From positions 124,001-188,000 of the forward strand of contig JASBNA010000076.1 in the NCBI GenBank assembly GCA_038087015.1: a stretch of DNA of 64,000 bases, read 5' to 3'. Shown one piece after another: positions 40,494-50,255 of the stretch (positions are counted from its first letter, which is position 1; each line of letters begins with the position of its first letter). The notes under the pieces are model-generated. The model did not search any database, was not told the DNA's origin, and saw only the letters and a program-made list of their open reading frames with translations. The stretch comes from Cerrena zonata (Eukaryota; Basidiomycota; Agaricomycetes; Polyporales; Cerrenaceae). A program made the position numbers and the translations under genes.

Positions 40494-41324
40494 ATGTCAT
40501 ATCACAGCTCGTGGTCAAGTTACAGGCCCTCTGATTATCCGAGGAAAAGAGCTTACCATGAGAACCTGTCTTACGGAGTTCCAAATAAGCACTTTCTTTC
40601 TATAGAGAATGTCAATCCTGTCACTTACGAAAATCAGGTTGAAGATTCAAAAGTATTGAATAGTATCAAGAGATTCAATGCAAAGAGCACACCAGAGGTC
40701 AGTAAGAGAAACAGCAATATATCTATCATTGTTGCTGAGATCGAGGCAAACTATTTCGAGGCAAATTTCCAAAAGTATCTTGATGAACTCAAGGAATCCT
40801 TTCAGATTAGCGACTTGATAATATCAAGAGAATCATATAATATTGCTGATAAGCTTATAACTGTTTACGGAGACATAGAGTCAGTCTCAAAAGCAGCATT
40901 ATACATAACCTTTGTACTAAACAGTAAGTTAAATAATGTGGTCAATAGTGATTTGTATACGTTGAAATCAGGAAATTATTCTGCATATTTTCTAACTCAA
41001 CTGGATAAACTAAGTCTTGCACTCCAGTCTAGTGGAATATATAACTTTGATGTTGCGCATGGCTTTAGTGGATTAGAGTCATTTCACGTAATACTGGTGA
41101 AGTCAGATTTCAATTCAATATTCAATTTTCTCGTACATCTTCAGGAAAATACCAAAGAGAGTGATCATGACTACATAAATGATTTAAAGGATGGACATAC
41201 AGTAAGTCTAGATCAGAATGCTTCAGGCTTATATAAACAACCGGAAGATAGAAAGCAAAACTTCCAGACACAGGCAAAAAAGGCTTTGAGATATGTTTAT
41301 CCTGAATCGTTTTCTACATCCTAA
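40494..41324 (+). CDS. Possible KH-like RNA-binding protein, 276 residues
   Basis: Not firmly recognised. The N-terminus is rich in Ser/Tyr/Arg (SWSSYRPSDYPRKR). Residues about 75-145 have a KH-like pattern of alternating strands and helices (NISIIVAEIEANYFEANFQKYL ... LITVYGDIESVSKAALYITFVL), but the GxxG loop that grips RNA is absent. A second, weaker copy may lie at about 155-225 (AYFLTQLDKLSLALQ ... FHVILVKSDFNSIFNFLVHL). The ORF is intact, starts shortly after a clear promoter gap and is divergent from NHP2. It could be a degenerate KH protein; an unrelated fold is possible. Confidence 0.55.
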   Translation: MSYHSSWSSYRPSDYPRKRAYHENLSYGVPNKHFLSIENVNPVTYENQVEDSKVLNSIKRFNAKSTPEVSKRNSNISIIVAEIEANYFEANFQKYLDELKESFQISDLIISRESYNIADKLITVYGDIESVSKAALYITFVLNSKLNNVVNSDLYTLKSGNYSAYFLTQLDKLSLALQSSGIYNFDVAHGFSGLESFHVILVKSDFNSIFNFLVHLQENTKESDHDYINDLKDGHTVSLDQNASGLYKQPEDRKQNFQTQAKKALRYVYPESFSTS

Positions 41325-41450
41325 GAGCATTTTACAATGTATAATATATATTTTATGACATAATACGAACTAAAAGTTATTTTTATTTTTAAGAAGTACA
41401 GCAAGTTGAGTAGATACTTTCTCTAGTTAATAGGACTTTAAATGAAGAAT

Positions 41451-44303
41451 TTAAACTTTAGTGACTGGTGCCTTTTTTGTTTTACGAGAGATAGAAGCAA
41501 CTCTATCACCCAAAGACAATGCCAAACCTTGACCCTTAGATCTAATTCTAACATGACCGATGATAGGGCCATTCGTTTGTTTTTCAATACATAAATTGGC
41601 CAATGCATCTTCACCAAATGATGAGCGGGAATATAAGTTTGCAGATAAAAATTGACATTCTTCACCAATAATGGCCCCAGGTGTTAAGCAGTTCATGTTT
41701 GTACCTTTCATGAGCTCGTCAAGGTATTCTTTCAAAGAATCCATTTGTGATTTGATAGTTATCTTGTTTTCCCATTCAAATTCATTCCACATCTTACGGA
41801 ACGAGCTTTCGGTACAAGTGGCTGGTTTAATATAATCCATAATGTCAACATGAACATCGTTTAGTATAACAATAGTGGATTCATCTGAATGTTGACCATC
41901 ATAAACGATATTACCAAATATAACACCAGTATCTGCTGAAGTAACTTTGATAGTAGTTTGAATTTTATAGAATCCATGTGGACCAATGTTGGCTGTGGCA
42001 GGTTTATCAACAACTTTCAAATCACCCAATGTGGCAAATTCGACAGATAAGTTACGTAAAGTATTGGTTGTTTGATTTACCAATAAAACGTCCAACACAA
42101 CATCGTATTGATGAACCTTAACAAAGGCTTCAGCATATATGGGGTCTGAAAAACCAGTCAATTGTAAGATTCTCTTTAATTTGGATGATAAATCTTCTTT
42201 CTTTAAGTCACTTCCGGCAGCTAAAGTAACATCATCGACAGCAGCTTTGCCCAGACCAGAACCGTCTTTATCGAATTGTCTGAAAACTATGGAATCGTCA
42301 ACTTGTTCAGCATTGTCATGGAAATCTTTAGCTTCTGCTCTTGCTTTATTGCTTTCTTCAGTTTCAATTTGTGCTTTGAATGCATCTTTAGTATCATCTA
42401 AGAAACCACTTTCAATCAATTCAACATCTTCATCATCAGTTAAAAATTTGATACAACTGAAGATCCTATCAGCAGAATCTTCATCAATTTTCTTGCTAAC
42501 AAACGACGATTCACCAACACGTAAAATGGAAACCATAATTAACAATGCTTCTGCTTTCAAAGCATTGAGAATCTTTTCTTGGGTTTTGATACGATGTAAT
42601 CTTAAAACAAGCTTAACTAAGGTAGAAGCCAAAACAGAACCTAAGTAAAAATCACCAGCTAATACAAGCTTACGGATTGTGGAAGAATCATCGTCATCAT
42701 TTTCGGTAGAAACCTCTGCGGTAAAAGCATTTTCAGTAGCGTAAGTTCCATCTGGTAAAACAACAGGACCCTTTTTAACATTCTTAGAATCATGTAAATC
42801 ATCGCTTTCACCAGAAGTATCCTTCTTACTTTCCAAAGCTCTTTTTTCACTAGTTAAAATTGGGACTTCACCAATGCTAGATCTAATAAATCTCCATGCA
42901 TCTTGAACTAATTTTTCTTCTAAGGAATATTCACCAATAATCCATAAGGAGCCACGGAATACTTTACCACTTTTGATAGATGGAAGAGTTTGAATTAAAC
43001 GGGACAAAATTGGTTGTCTTAAATCTGGGAATTTTTCAACAACTTCCTTAACGAAAGTGATAACATCGTAAGCGGCAGATGTATTCAAATCAGTAATAGA
43101 TTCTAATAATAAGTCAATAACGTTAGCTGCAACTTCGACGAATTTGATAGCTAATTGGTGAATAGCATTAATTAATAATTGTCTATATTCAGAATTTTTA
43201 TCTTCATTAATTGTAGAAGTTCTTTGTAATTCTTTCTTCAATAACTTGACAACATCTTCAACATTTCTACTAGTAATAAACTGTAAAGTAACATCCAAAG
43301 CTTTTTTACGAACGTCTAAATCTTGAGTAGTTAAAACCCTCAAGATTTCCAAGGATAAATCTTGTAATATACCCGGGTGTTGCTTATGAAGGTCATCAAT
43401 TCTCTCCAATGTAATAATTTTCACGTTATTATCAGCTTCCTTGGTGGCTAATTCGACAAACTTGTTACCAGCCAACAAGATTGATTGAGAACTTGATGAT
43501 AAAACAGTCAAAGTAATAGCTGCTTCATAAATAACAACATTTGATGAACTTTCAATGATTTCAGTAATCAATTGAGCATATTGTTGTTTCAAGTTAGGAT
43601 GAGTAACAGAATCTTTTCTGATAAACTCGATAAACGCCAATTGTAACAAAGGATCCAAGGTTTCAATGAGAGCCACATTATCTTGAATATATTGTAAAGC
43701 TGCAACTCTGTTCAAGTCACTTAAGCAAACAAAAGCATTTCTTTTACAAACGGAATCAGTCTCATCATATAAGAATCTGTAAATCAATTCATCTGCATCT
43801 GGAACCAAATGATCAGAAACTTTGTAGATAGAGTAAAGTGCAAAGACGGCATTTTTTCTAACGTAAGCATGACGATGGTCGAGACATTGGCGAACATTTG
43901 GAACTAAAGTTTCCAACAAATCTGGTTCTTTTAATTTACATAAAAATCTCAAAGTATTACCTCTAATATACTCATTTGGATGCTGTAAATCATGTTGAAT
44001 AGCATTACAAACAAGAATCATTTCTTGTCTCATTTTTCCATGGTCATCTAATTTAGGACAAACTTCCCAGTAAAAATACAACAATTTTTTCAATTCTTTA
44101 TTTTTAGATGGCATAACAAATCTGATGATGTGCATCAATAAGTCAGGTAAAGGATCACCATTGAGAATGGTGATCAAAATTCTTTTCATAGCATCGATTT
44201 TGACTTCATCTTTCCCTTTCTCTAATAATGATCTGAACTCACTTATGGAGGTCTTACTGGCCGTGTTCGGCTCGTAGATCAAAGTATATCCAATGTCAGA
44301 CAT
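41451..44303 (-). CDS. SEC26: SEC26, beta-COP subunit of the COPI coat
   Basis: A 950-residue coatomer beta subunit that forms the COPI coat for Golgi-to-ER and intra-Golgi transport. The N-terminal adaptin-like helical repeats (YTLIYEPNTASKTSISEF, LLYFYWEVCPKLDDHGKM, EYIRGNTLRFLCKLKEPDLLE, HRHAYVRKNAVFALYSIY) are followed by an acidic linker (about 495-540) and the C-terminal appendage (FVKVHQYDVVLDVLLVNQT, HVDIMDYIKPATCTESSFRKMW, SSFGEDALANLCIEK). Length is close to S. cerevisiae Sec26 (973). The frame is intact. It converges on the KH-like gene with about 125 bp between stops. COPI carries the Erd2 receptor encoded at the left end of this window. Confidence 0.96.
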   Translation of the reverse strand: MSDIGYTLIYEPNTASKTSISEFRSLLEKGKDEVKIDAMKRILITILNGDPLPDLLMHIIRFVMPSKNKELKKLLYFYWEVCPKLDDHGKMRQEMILVCNAIQHDLQHPNEYIRGNTLRFLCKLKEPDLLETLVPNVRQCLDHRHAYVRKNAVFALYSIYKVSDHLVPDADELIYRFLYDETDSVCKRNAFVCLSDLNRVAALQYIQDNVALIETLDPLLQLAFIEFIRKDSVTHPNLKQQYAQLITEIIESSSNVVIYEAAITLTVLSSSSQSILLAGNKFVELATKEADNNVKIITLERIDDLHKQHPGILQDLSLEILRVLTTQDLDVRKKALDVTLQFITSRNVEDVVKLLKKELQRTSTINEDKNSEYRQLLINAIHQLAIKFVEVAANVIDLLLESITDLNTSAAYDVITFVKEVVEKFPDLRQPILSRLIQTLPSIKSGKVFRGSLWIIGEYSLEEKLVQDAWRFIRSSIGEVPILTSEKRALESKKDTSGESDDLHDSKNVKKGPVVLPDGTYATENAFTAEVSTENDDDDSSTIRKLVLAGDFYLGSVLASTLVKLVLRLHRIKTQEKILNALKAEALLIMVSILRVGESSFVSKKIDEDSADRIFSCIKFLTDDEDVELIESGFLDDTKDAFKAQIETEESNKARAEAKDFHDNAEQVDDSIVFRQFDKDGSGLGKAAVDDVTLAAGSDLKKEDLSSKLKRILQLTGFSDPIYAEAFVKVHQYDVVLDVLLVNQTTNTLRNLSVEFATLGDLKVVDKPATANIGPHGFYKIQTTIKVTSADTGVIFGNIVYDGQHSDESTIVILNDVHVDIMDYIKPATCTESSFRKMWNEFEWENKITIKSQMDSLKEYLDELMKGTNMNCLTPGAIIGEECQFLSANLYSRSSFGEDALANLCIEKQTNGPIIGHVRIRSKGQGLALSLGDRVASISRKTKKAPVTKV

Positions 44304-44699
44304 TTATTATTGATCACTCTAATACGTTGCCGAAATTTCCAACAATTGATATCTTGTTTGAGATAAGTCTGGATTTGGAACTGAATTGTTTTTATCAAGG
44401 CTATTGAGAAAGCACTCGACGTGTTGATTTTCTTTTCGACCCAAACAAATTTGATAGTGCGATCTGAAAAATTTCAAAAGAAAACATATTGGTACGGACA
44501 CTCCATTACACGTGATCATCCATGTCTTCAAACCCATTTGCAGCCTACAAATCCTAAGGATATAAACATTAATATGAATTCGAACGAAGAGATAGATATT
44601 AAAAAAGGTCATTAAGAAGATAAGTGATAAAAATATATATATATGCGAAGAAAAGAAGTAAAGTAACATCAATTTATTGTCAATACGATAGGATTTCCA
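44304..44699. other. SEC26 promoter
   Basis: Contains a CACGTG box at 44509-44514, about 205 bp upstream of the SEC26 ATG, and a TA repeat near 44632-44645. A hydrophobic 117-codon minus-strand frame across the region (44319-44672) looks like a chance ORF in AT-rich DNA. Confidence 0.4.
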
Positions 44700-47274
44700 T
44701 CAGTTACTATCACTTGAATAGTCGGGATTGGCAAGTACTAACCTTGGTTTGTCATCGTAGTCATCATAGTCATTGACTACCACTGTATTGTCACCATTAG
44801 AAGCACCATTTCCATATTTATCGATTGGGCCAATCGAGTCAAGATCTGCAGCATCTTGATCAACATTGAGATCATTGTCATCATCATATCTGTAGCCTGG
44901 ATGTTGATAATATCCTCCAATTTCAAGGTTAGAGTCAGACAAGCTGCCGCTTGAAGAAGATGAAATAGAATTGGTTCTTTTAGACGAGCTGAAGTTAGTT
45001 GATGCTGATGATTCACGACCCGTTGTAACACTTTCATTTCCTGTAGCAATAGACCCCATAGTTGCAGTACGAGCAAGAGAGCTATTACGGGAGAGGGATG
45101 CACTTGTATTTCCTCCAATAATACTGGAACTTGAAGACTTGAACCCATTAATTCCATTTGAATTACTAACACTATTGCCTCCACCTATCGAGTTAGTAAG
45201 TGAAGATCTTGAAGTTGGAGCCTTAGGACGAGAACCGATTCCATTTTCTCCCAAATCATTAACCTCAGTGGCAAGCAAACGAGGTTGCAAATGTCCATGC
45301 TTTAATTCAACACCACTCACTTTCTTTGCGCGACCTGGAGTATGTGCTTGTCCTAATCTCATATATCTTCCATTAGACCCTACGTATGTAGTTGCATTTT
45401 TATCAATTGGTTGAATACCGGTAGGTAATTTCCACTTACCAGGACCGGTCTCATTAAGTGCTGTACCCAGACTTCGACGAAGAGTCAAAACATAATTAGA
45501 ACGTTCACCTTCACCAGGTTGTAAGTTTAAAGTTTTCTTCAAAGCAGCTAAATTAACATTTTTAGAGGAGTTAGAGCTGAATAAAGAGCTGATGGAGCTG
45601 GATTTTCGATGACTGAACAGTCCATGATTAGAATGATGATTTTGACCACCGGAAAGACGACTTGATGTAGAAATACTGCGTGGGAATGAATCAAAAGTCA
45701 GTGAGGTATCAATTTGCTTTAAAGGAACCCGACCAGAAGAGCTGGCATTGGTAGGGTAAGTTGCTCCGGTGCTAGAGGTAGCATTAGTAGCTAATGAACC
45801 ACCTCTTACAATTGTTGCAGAGGAGGGCAGTCCAATACTTGCAGGAACGGGACGAGAGCTGATTGAGCTATTACTTTTAACTGTTTGGATTACTTGGCCT
45901 GGGAGCGAATTGGAATCATTATTTTGAATATTATTTAATTTTTTGGTATTAGGAATATTTTGAGGGAAACCAAGATCTGTTTGATTTGGTGAATATAGTG
46001 ATGATTTAGAGCTCAGCTGGTAATTTCTGACCAACATTCAATGGTCCCGGAGGTTGTCCTAAGACTTCCGAGAAACTATTAGGATTTGAATTATTAGAAC
46101 CAGATATATAATAATTAATAGGAGATTCAGGAGGAGCTATATTACTACTTGCATCACTTGAAATACTATTATTTCTACCAAGATCGGACTGCTGGCTGAA
46201 ATTAGGATGATTGAGATCATCAAATGTAATATCTGGATTGAAATTTTGACTTATAGGAGAAGGAACCACTGGGGAATCAATTGGATAAGGAACCCCTGTG
46301 TAAGAGCCATCACTCAGGCGAGTATCATTTTTATCAAGACCATGAGGGAGGATGGGTGGTTGAATTAAGGATTCTATATCTGATTCATCGGTAGTATTAT
46401 AATCAGAAAGTTGGGTGTTTCCTTGAGATCTAGGTTATACGAACTGGGTCCGCCGTATTAGTATTCAAATCAATTGATTTAGTAGGGGAGTCAAATAGAA
46501 AAGATTGTGGTTCAGGTAATGGGGAAGTTTCGTCTTTTGGTTTTTGTTTTTGAGGAGAATCATTAACCGAAAGTTGATCTTTATGAATACTATTTCTATT
46601 CATCATTGAGCCAATTTCCAGTTCCAAAGTACCAATTATATCATTCAAATCATCGTGGACCGCTTTATTTGAAGCCGGTAAAGAAGGTTGATTTAATCTA
46701 CTTAAAGAAGGCAATTTTTCCAATTCCTGTCTTGCATTTCTATTTGGTTCATCTAACATTGGAGGAGGAGGTTTTCTTCTTGGAGATTTAGGCATTTCAC
46801 GAAGTGAATCCGGCGAGGTCTGATTCTTGATGGTATCATTTGATGGCCCTTGTAAAGAAGTGGATGGTGAAGTAACATTAATATTTATTTGGGCTGGATT
46901 CACTTGTTTATTGATATCATTAGAACCAACTCTGGAAGAACTATTATGATTGTGATGATTGAGATTAGTGGAGCTATGGGATCTTGAGTCGAAAACAAAC
47001 GAGCTAGATTTCAGATCAATTGATGCATTAGAACGATTATGAAGATAATTTGAAAATGGTCCTCGTGACAATGGTTTCAAAGAGTTACTTGAATTCTTCA
47101 GCTTTATCGATCGATTAGAACCGTCATTAGCAGATTGTGACGGTTGGTTTGCTTGTCTCTGGGGATTAAGGTGTTCTTGACTGGAGTTCCATGTGAACTG
47201 AATATAGAGGATATTCTTGTTCCAAAAAGCTTTGAAGGGCGTTTTTCCCTTTCTCTTTCCTTATCCAACGACAT
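44700..47274 (-). CDS. Unknown Ser/Asn-rich disordered protein, frame broken by three 1-base indels
   Basis: Not recognised. Four consecutive frame segments on the minus strand belong together, since each is coding-like and abuts the next: from ATG 47274 (MSLDKERERKRPSKLFGTR, SSIFSS) to about 47175, then to 46432, to about 46010 and to 44700. Apparent indels are one missing base near 47170-47185, one extra near 46430-46435 and one extra near 46005-46015. Corrected length is about 857 residues. Most is low complexity (Ser, Asn, Pro; PPPPM). One conserved-looking block lies in the C-terminal half: GERSNYVLTLRRSLGTAL, GPGKWKLPTGIQPIDK, GRYMRLGQAHTPGRAKK and GVELKHGHLQPRLLA. This resembles a fungal scaffold of bud-neck or cortex type, but I cannot name it. 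Confidence 0.65.
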
Positions 47275-48388
47275 TTATTGGGAGTATTACTAATTGAACA
47301 AGACAGGTGTATATCCTTTTGTTTTGACTGACCTTAAAGATGATATTCAATGTGCCATAAAGCTAAAAAAAAAAACCTAATAAACAGACTGAATAATTAA
47401 ACGAATGGACCTAATTACTGATAATTAACAATAACAATAAGAGAGAAAAAAAAGTTCGACACTTGGTCAACCACGATTAGGTATTGCTATCACAATTTCA
47501 CTAGCTAGATAATATGAACCAGTACACTGCACGTCAACAACAGTGTATGAATGAATGTGATTAGAGAAGTACTAATTGGTTGGCTGATTAAAACAGATAT
47601 AAGATCTGAAATGAACGTCACCTAGGTGCAGTTAGGTTTTTTTTTCTCTTTGATCTAGACAAAAAAAAAAAACAAAATTAGTTAACGAACGAAACGGTTA
47701 ACAAACAAGTAATTAAAGTAAAACGGTTTGCAAATGACCACTCCGATTGCTAAAGACTTTTACTTGTCGGCTAGCTATCAGCAGGATCCCGGTCTTTTAA
47801 TATGGGGATTTGAAATATTTTTATTTTTTTTTTTTTTCAATTTTTTTTTCAATTTTTTTTTTTATCTTCACTTACAATTTCCGATTGTTCATGTTCTTTG
47901 TCATTTTAGTTATCTACAGAGCCAATGCTTTCAAACGTTCGTTGATGATTACAGGCGTCGGAATTCCCCAGGGAACGGTTCCCATGCGTAAATCCCAGAC
48001 AGCGAACATAAACCTTAGTAAACCAATGTAAAATGGGTTGTAAGGCTGTCGACGTGGACCAACTTAAGCAACTTTATTGGCGCAGACCAAACCACCGGAA
48101 AAAGAGATGGCCGGAAACAGAGACTGCCCATAAAGACATTCGTCTATTTGCTCTGGTCACTAGAATGTCGCTTGGGCCATGGGCTCCAGTTGGTTCCAGA
48201 CCGTACCACCCTGTCGGTCGAACCATGGGGAAGTGAGAGGAAACACCCAAACATCCTCATCAAGCAACCAAAAAATGTCACCAACTTGTCAGTTTGACCT
48301 CTACACTATATAAAATTTTTTTTGTATTAAGCTTCTTTTTGAATATCCAATTGACCTTTTTACTTAAAAGTTATCAAAATTAACAAAT
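47275..48388. other. Intergenic upstream of the PA2G4-like gene (1.1 kb)
   Basis: T-rich tracts at 47820-47863. Then a comparatively GC-rich stretch at about 48030-48240 contains a 67-codon open frame with no signature. An A/T element (AAAATTTTTTTT, about 48313-48324) lies 65-75 bp before the PA2G4-like ATG. No accepted gene. Confidence 0.45.
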
Positions 48389-49689
48389 ATGTCTAATAAC
48401 GCAGGTATGTGACCTCAATTGGAGGTATTGGACGTGTTGAGTTCTGGTATTTTTTTTTATATATTCCTGTGGGCACGGGAAGAAGGCTAAATTTTGCATT
48501 TTACTAACAAATTATAGTTCAATCAAACACTAGTAAAACCCCAGATATTACCGTTGCTAATACTGATGTTGTTACCAAATATAAGACTGCAGGTGACATT
48601 GCCAACCGTGTTTTAGCTGAAGTGAGAAAGGCAGCTAAGGATCAATCTTCTACTTGGGACCTTTGTAATTTAGGTGACAAACTCTTAGAAGAAGAATTAT
48701 CTAAGATTTATAATTCGAAAAAGACTTCTAAGATCAGTAAAGGTATTGCTTTCCCAACTTGTATCAATCCTAATAACATTCCTGCCCATTTATCTCCAGT
48801 CAATCAAGAAGATGAAGCCAATATTACTTTAAAAAATGGTGATGTTGTTAACATTATGTTGGGTGCTCAAATTGATGGTTACCCATCTATAATTGGTGAA
48901 ACTTTCATTATTGGTGAAGAAGTCACTAGTGGTAAAAAAGCTGATTTGATCACTTCTGCATGGTATGCTTCAGAAGCAGCTTTAAGAACTTTCAAACCTG
49001 GTAACAGAAATTGGGACGTTACCAATATTGTTGATAAAGTTGCTAAATTTTACGAAACTACCGCTTTAGAAAGTATGTTAACCCATAATCAAGAAAAAAA
49101 TGTCTTGTACGGTCCAAAAGAAATCATTTTAAATCCAACCAAAGAAAATAAAAATCAAATGGATACTTTTAGATTTGAAGAAAATGAAGTTTACGGTTTA
49201 GATATCTTAATTTCTACTTCTGAAGAAGGGAAAGTGAAAAAGGCTAACTTTAACACTTCTTTATTCAAACTTACCGGTAATAATTATGCTTTAAAATTAA
49301 AATCTTCTCATCAAGTTTTAGGTGAATTTAAATCAAAATCTTCTGGTCTTTTCCCAATGAATATTAAAAAATGTGATGAACCAAGAAAAGCTCGTGTTGG
49401 TTTGATCGAATGTGTTAACCACCAAGTCATCCTTCCTTACGATGTCATGGCTGACAAACAAGGTGAATACGTTGCTCAATTCTTTACTACTTTCGCTATA
49501 ACTAAAAATGGTGTTCTTAAATTCACCGATCCTTCTTTCAATCAAGATTTATATAAAACTGAAAAATCTATCAAGGATGAAGAAATTAACACCTTACTTA
49601 CTCAACCTTTGAAAGCTGAATCTAATGCTGCTAAAAAGAAGAAAGCTAAGAAAGCTGCTGCTGCTGCTGAAGCTGGTTCTGCTAATTAA
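48389..49689 (+). CDS. PA2G4/EBP1 (Cdb4)-type protein, intron-containing
   Basis: Two exons: 48389-48404 and 48518-49689. The 113-base intron (48405-48517) has a GTATGT donor, a TACTAAC branch site (48502-48508) and a TAG acceptor, and the spliced frame is open. The 395-residue product has the creatinase/methionine-aminopeptidase (pita-bread) fold of PA2G4/EBP1 and S. pombe Cdb4: KYKTAGDIANRVLAEV, GIAFPTCINPNNIPAHLSP, GDVVNIMLGAQIDGY, RKARVGLIECVNHQVI. Metal ligands needed for peptidase activity are not evident, as expected for this non-enzymatic branch, which acts around ribosome biogenesis and growth. It ends in a Lys/Ala-rich tail (AAKKKKAKKAAAAAEAG). Arx1 is the related S. cerevisiae protein but is longer. 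Confidence 0.85.
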
Positions 49690-50255
49690 GTCTCGTTCAA
49701 GCCTATTACTCACTTAAATTGACTTTTTTAACCACCCAATTTTTAAAACAATTATCTTCATAACTCAAAACTTACCACTGTAGCCATAAAGATCAACCGA
49801 CAACAGGAATCTCGAAACATTTGTAGCAAATTTGTGTTAACCCACAAAGAAAAAAATTCAAAAAAAAAGTACATACAAAGCACGACGAAAAATTAGAGAA
49901 AAAAAAAAATATATATATATTTCAAACTATCAACAGCAATATCAAAATACTTTATAAGCCATATAAGTCCTAATTTTGAGTTCCCTGTTTGCTGCTAAGG
50001 TTGATCTGCATTAAGAGTGTTACATTAAGCTGCTATTTTCCAAGTCTCGAATCCCTGGTTTCTATTATTCACTTCCAAGAAACATAGCTTTAGCTAAACG
50101 ATATCTCTAAAGAAAATATTACGACTTAGCAGGTTCAATTTGCCTTCCACTTACTAGCGAATTCATGGCTGTGGTCGCTTCATTTATCTGAAATTTATTC
50201 TAACTACTTTAAAAGGACTGTTAAAAAGTGATTTGAAACTAATTGTTGGCAAAAT
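49690..50255. other. Intergenic between the PA2G4-like gene and RCO1
   Basis: AT-rich with A runs and a short TA repeat (about 49909-49920). No coding or RNA feature recognised. Confidence 0.45.

Noticed and set aside
42139..42648. 169-codon plus-strand ORF opposite SEC26
   Set aside because: Antisense shadow, Ser-rich low complexity, no signature.
44319..44672. 117-codon hydrophobic minus-strand ORF between SEC26 and the next gene
   Set aside because: Lies in the SEC26 promoter, AT-driven hydrophobic composition, no family resemblance.
44971..45414. 147-codon plus-strand ORF opposite the Ser/Asn-rich gene
   Set aside because: Antisense of low-complexity coding sequence; no domain.
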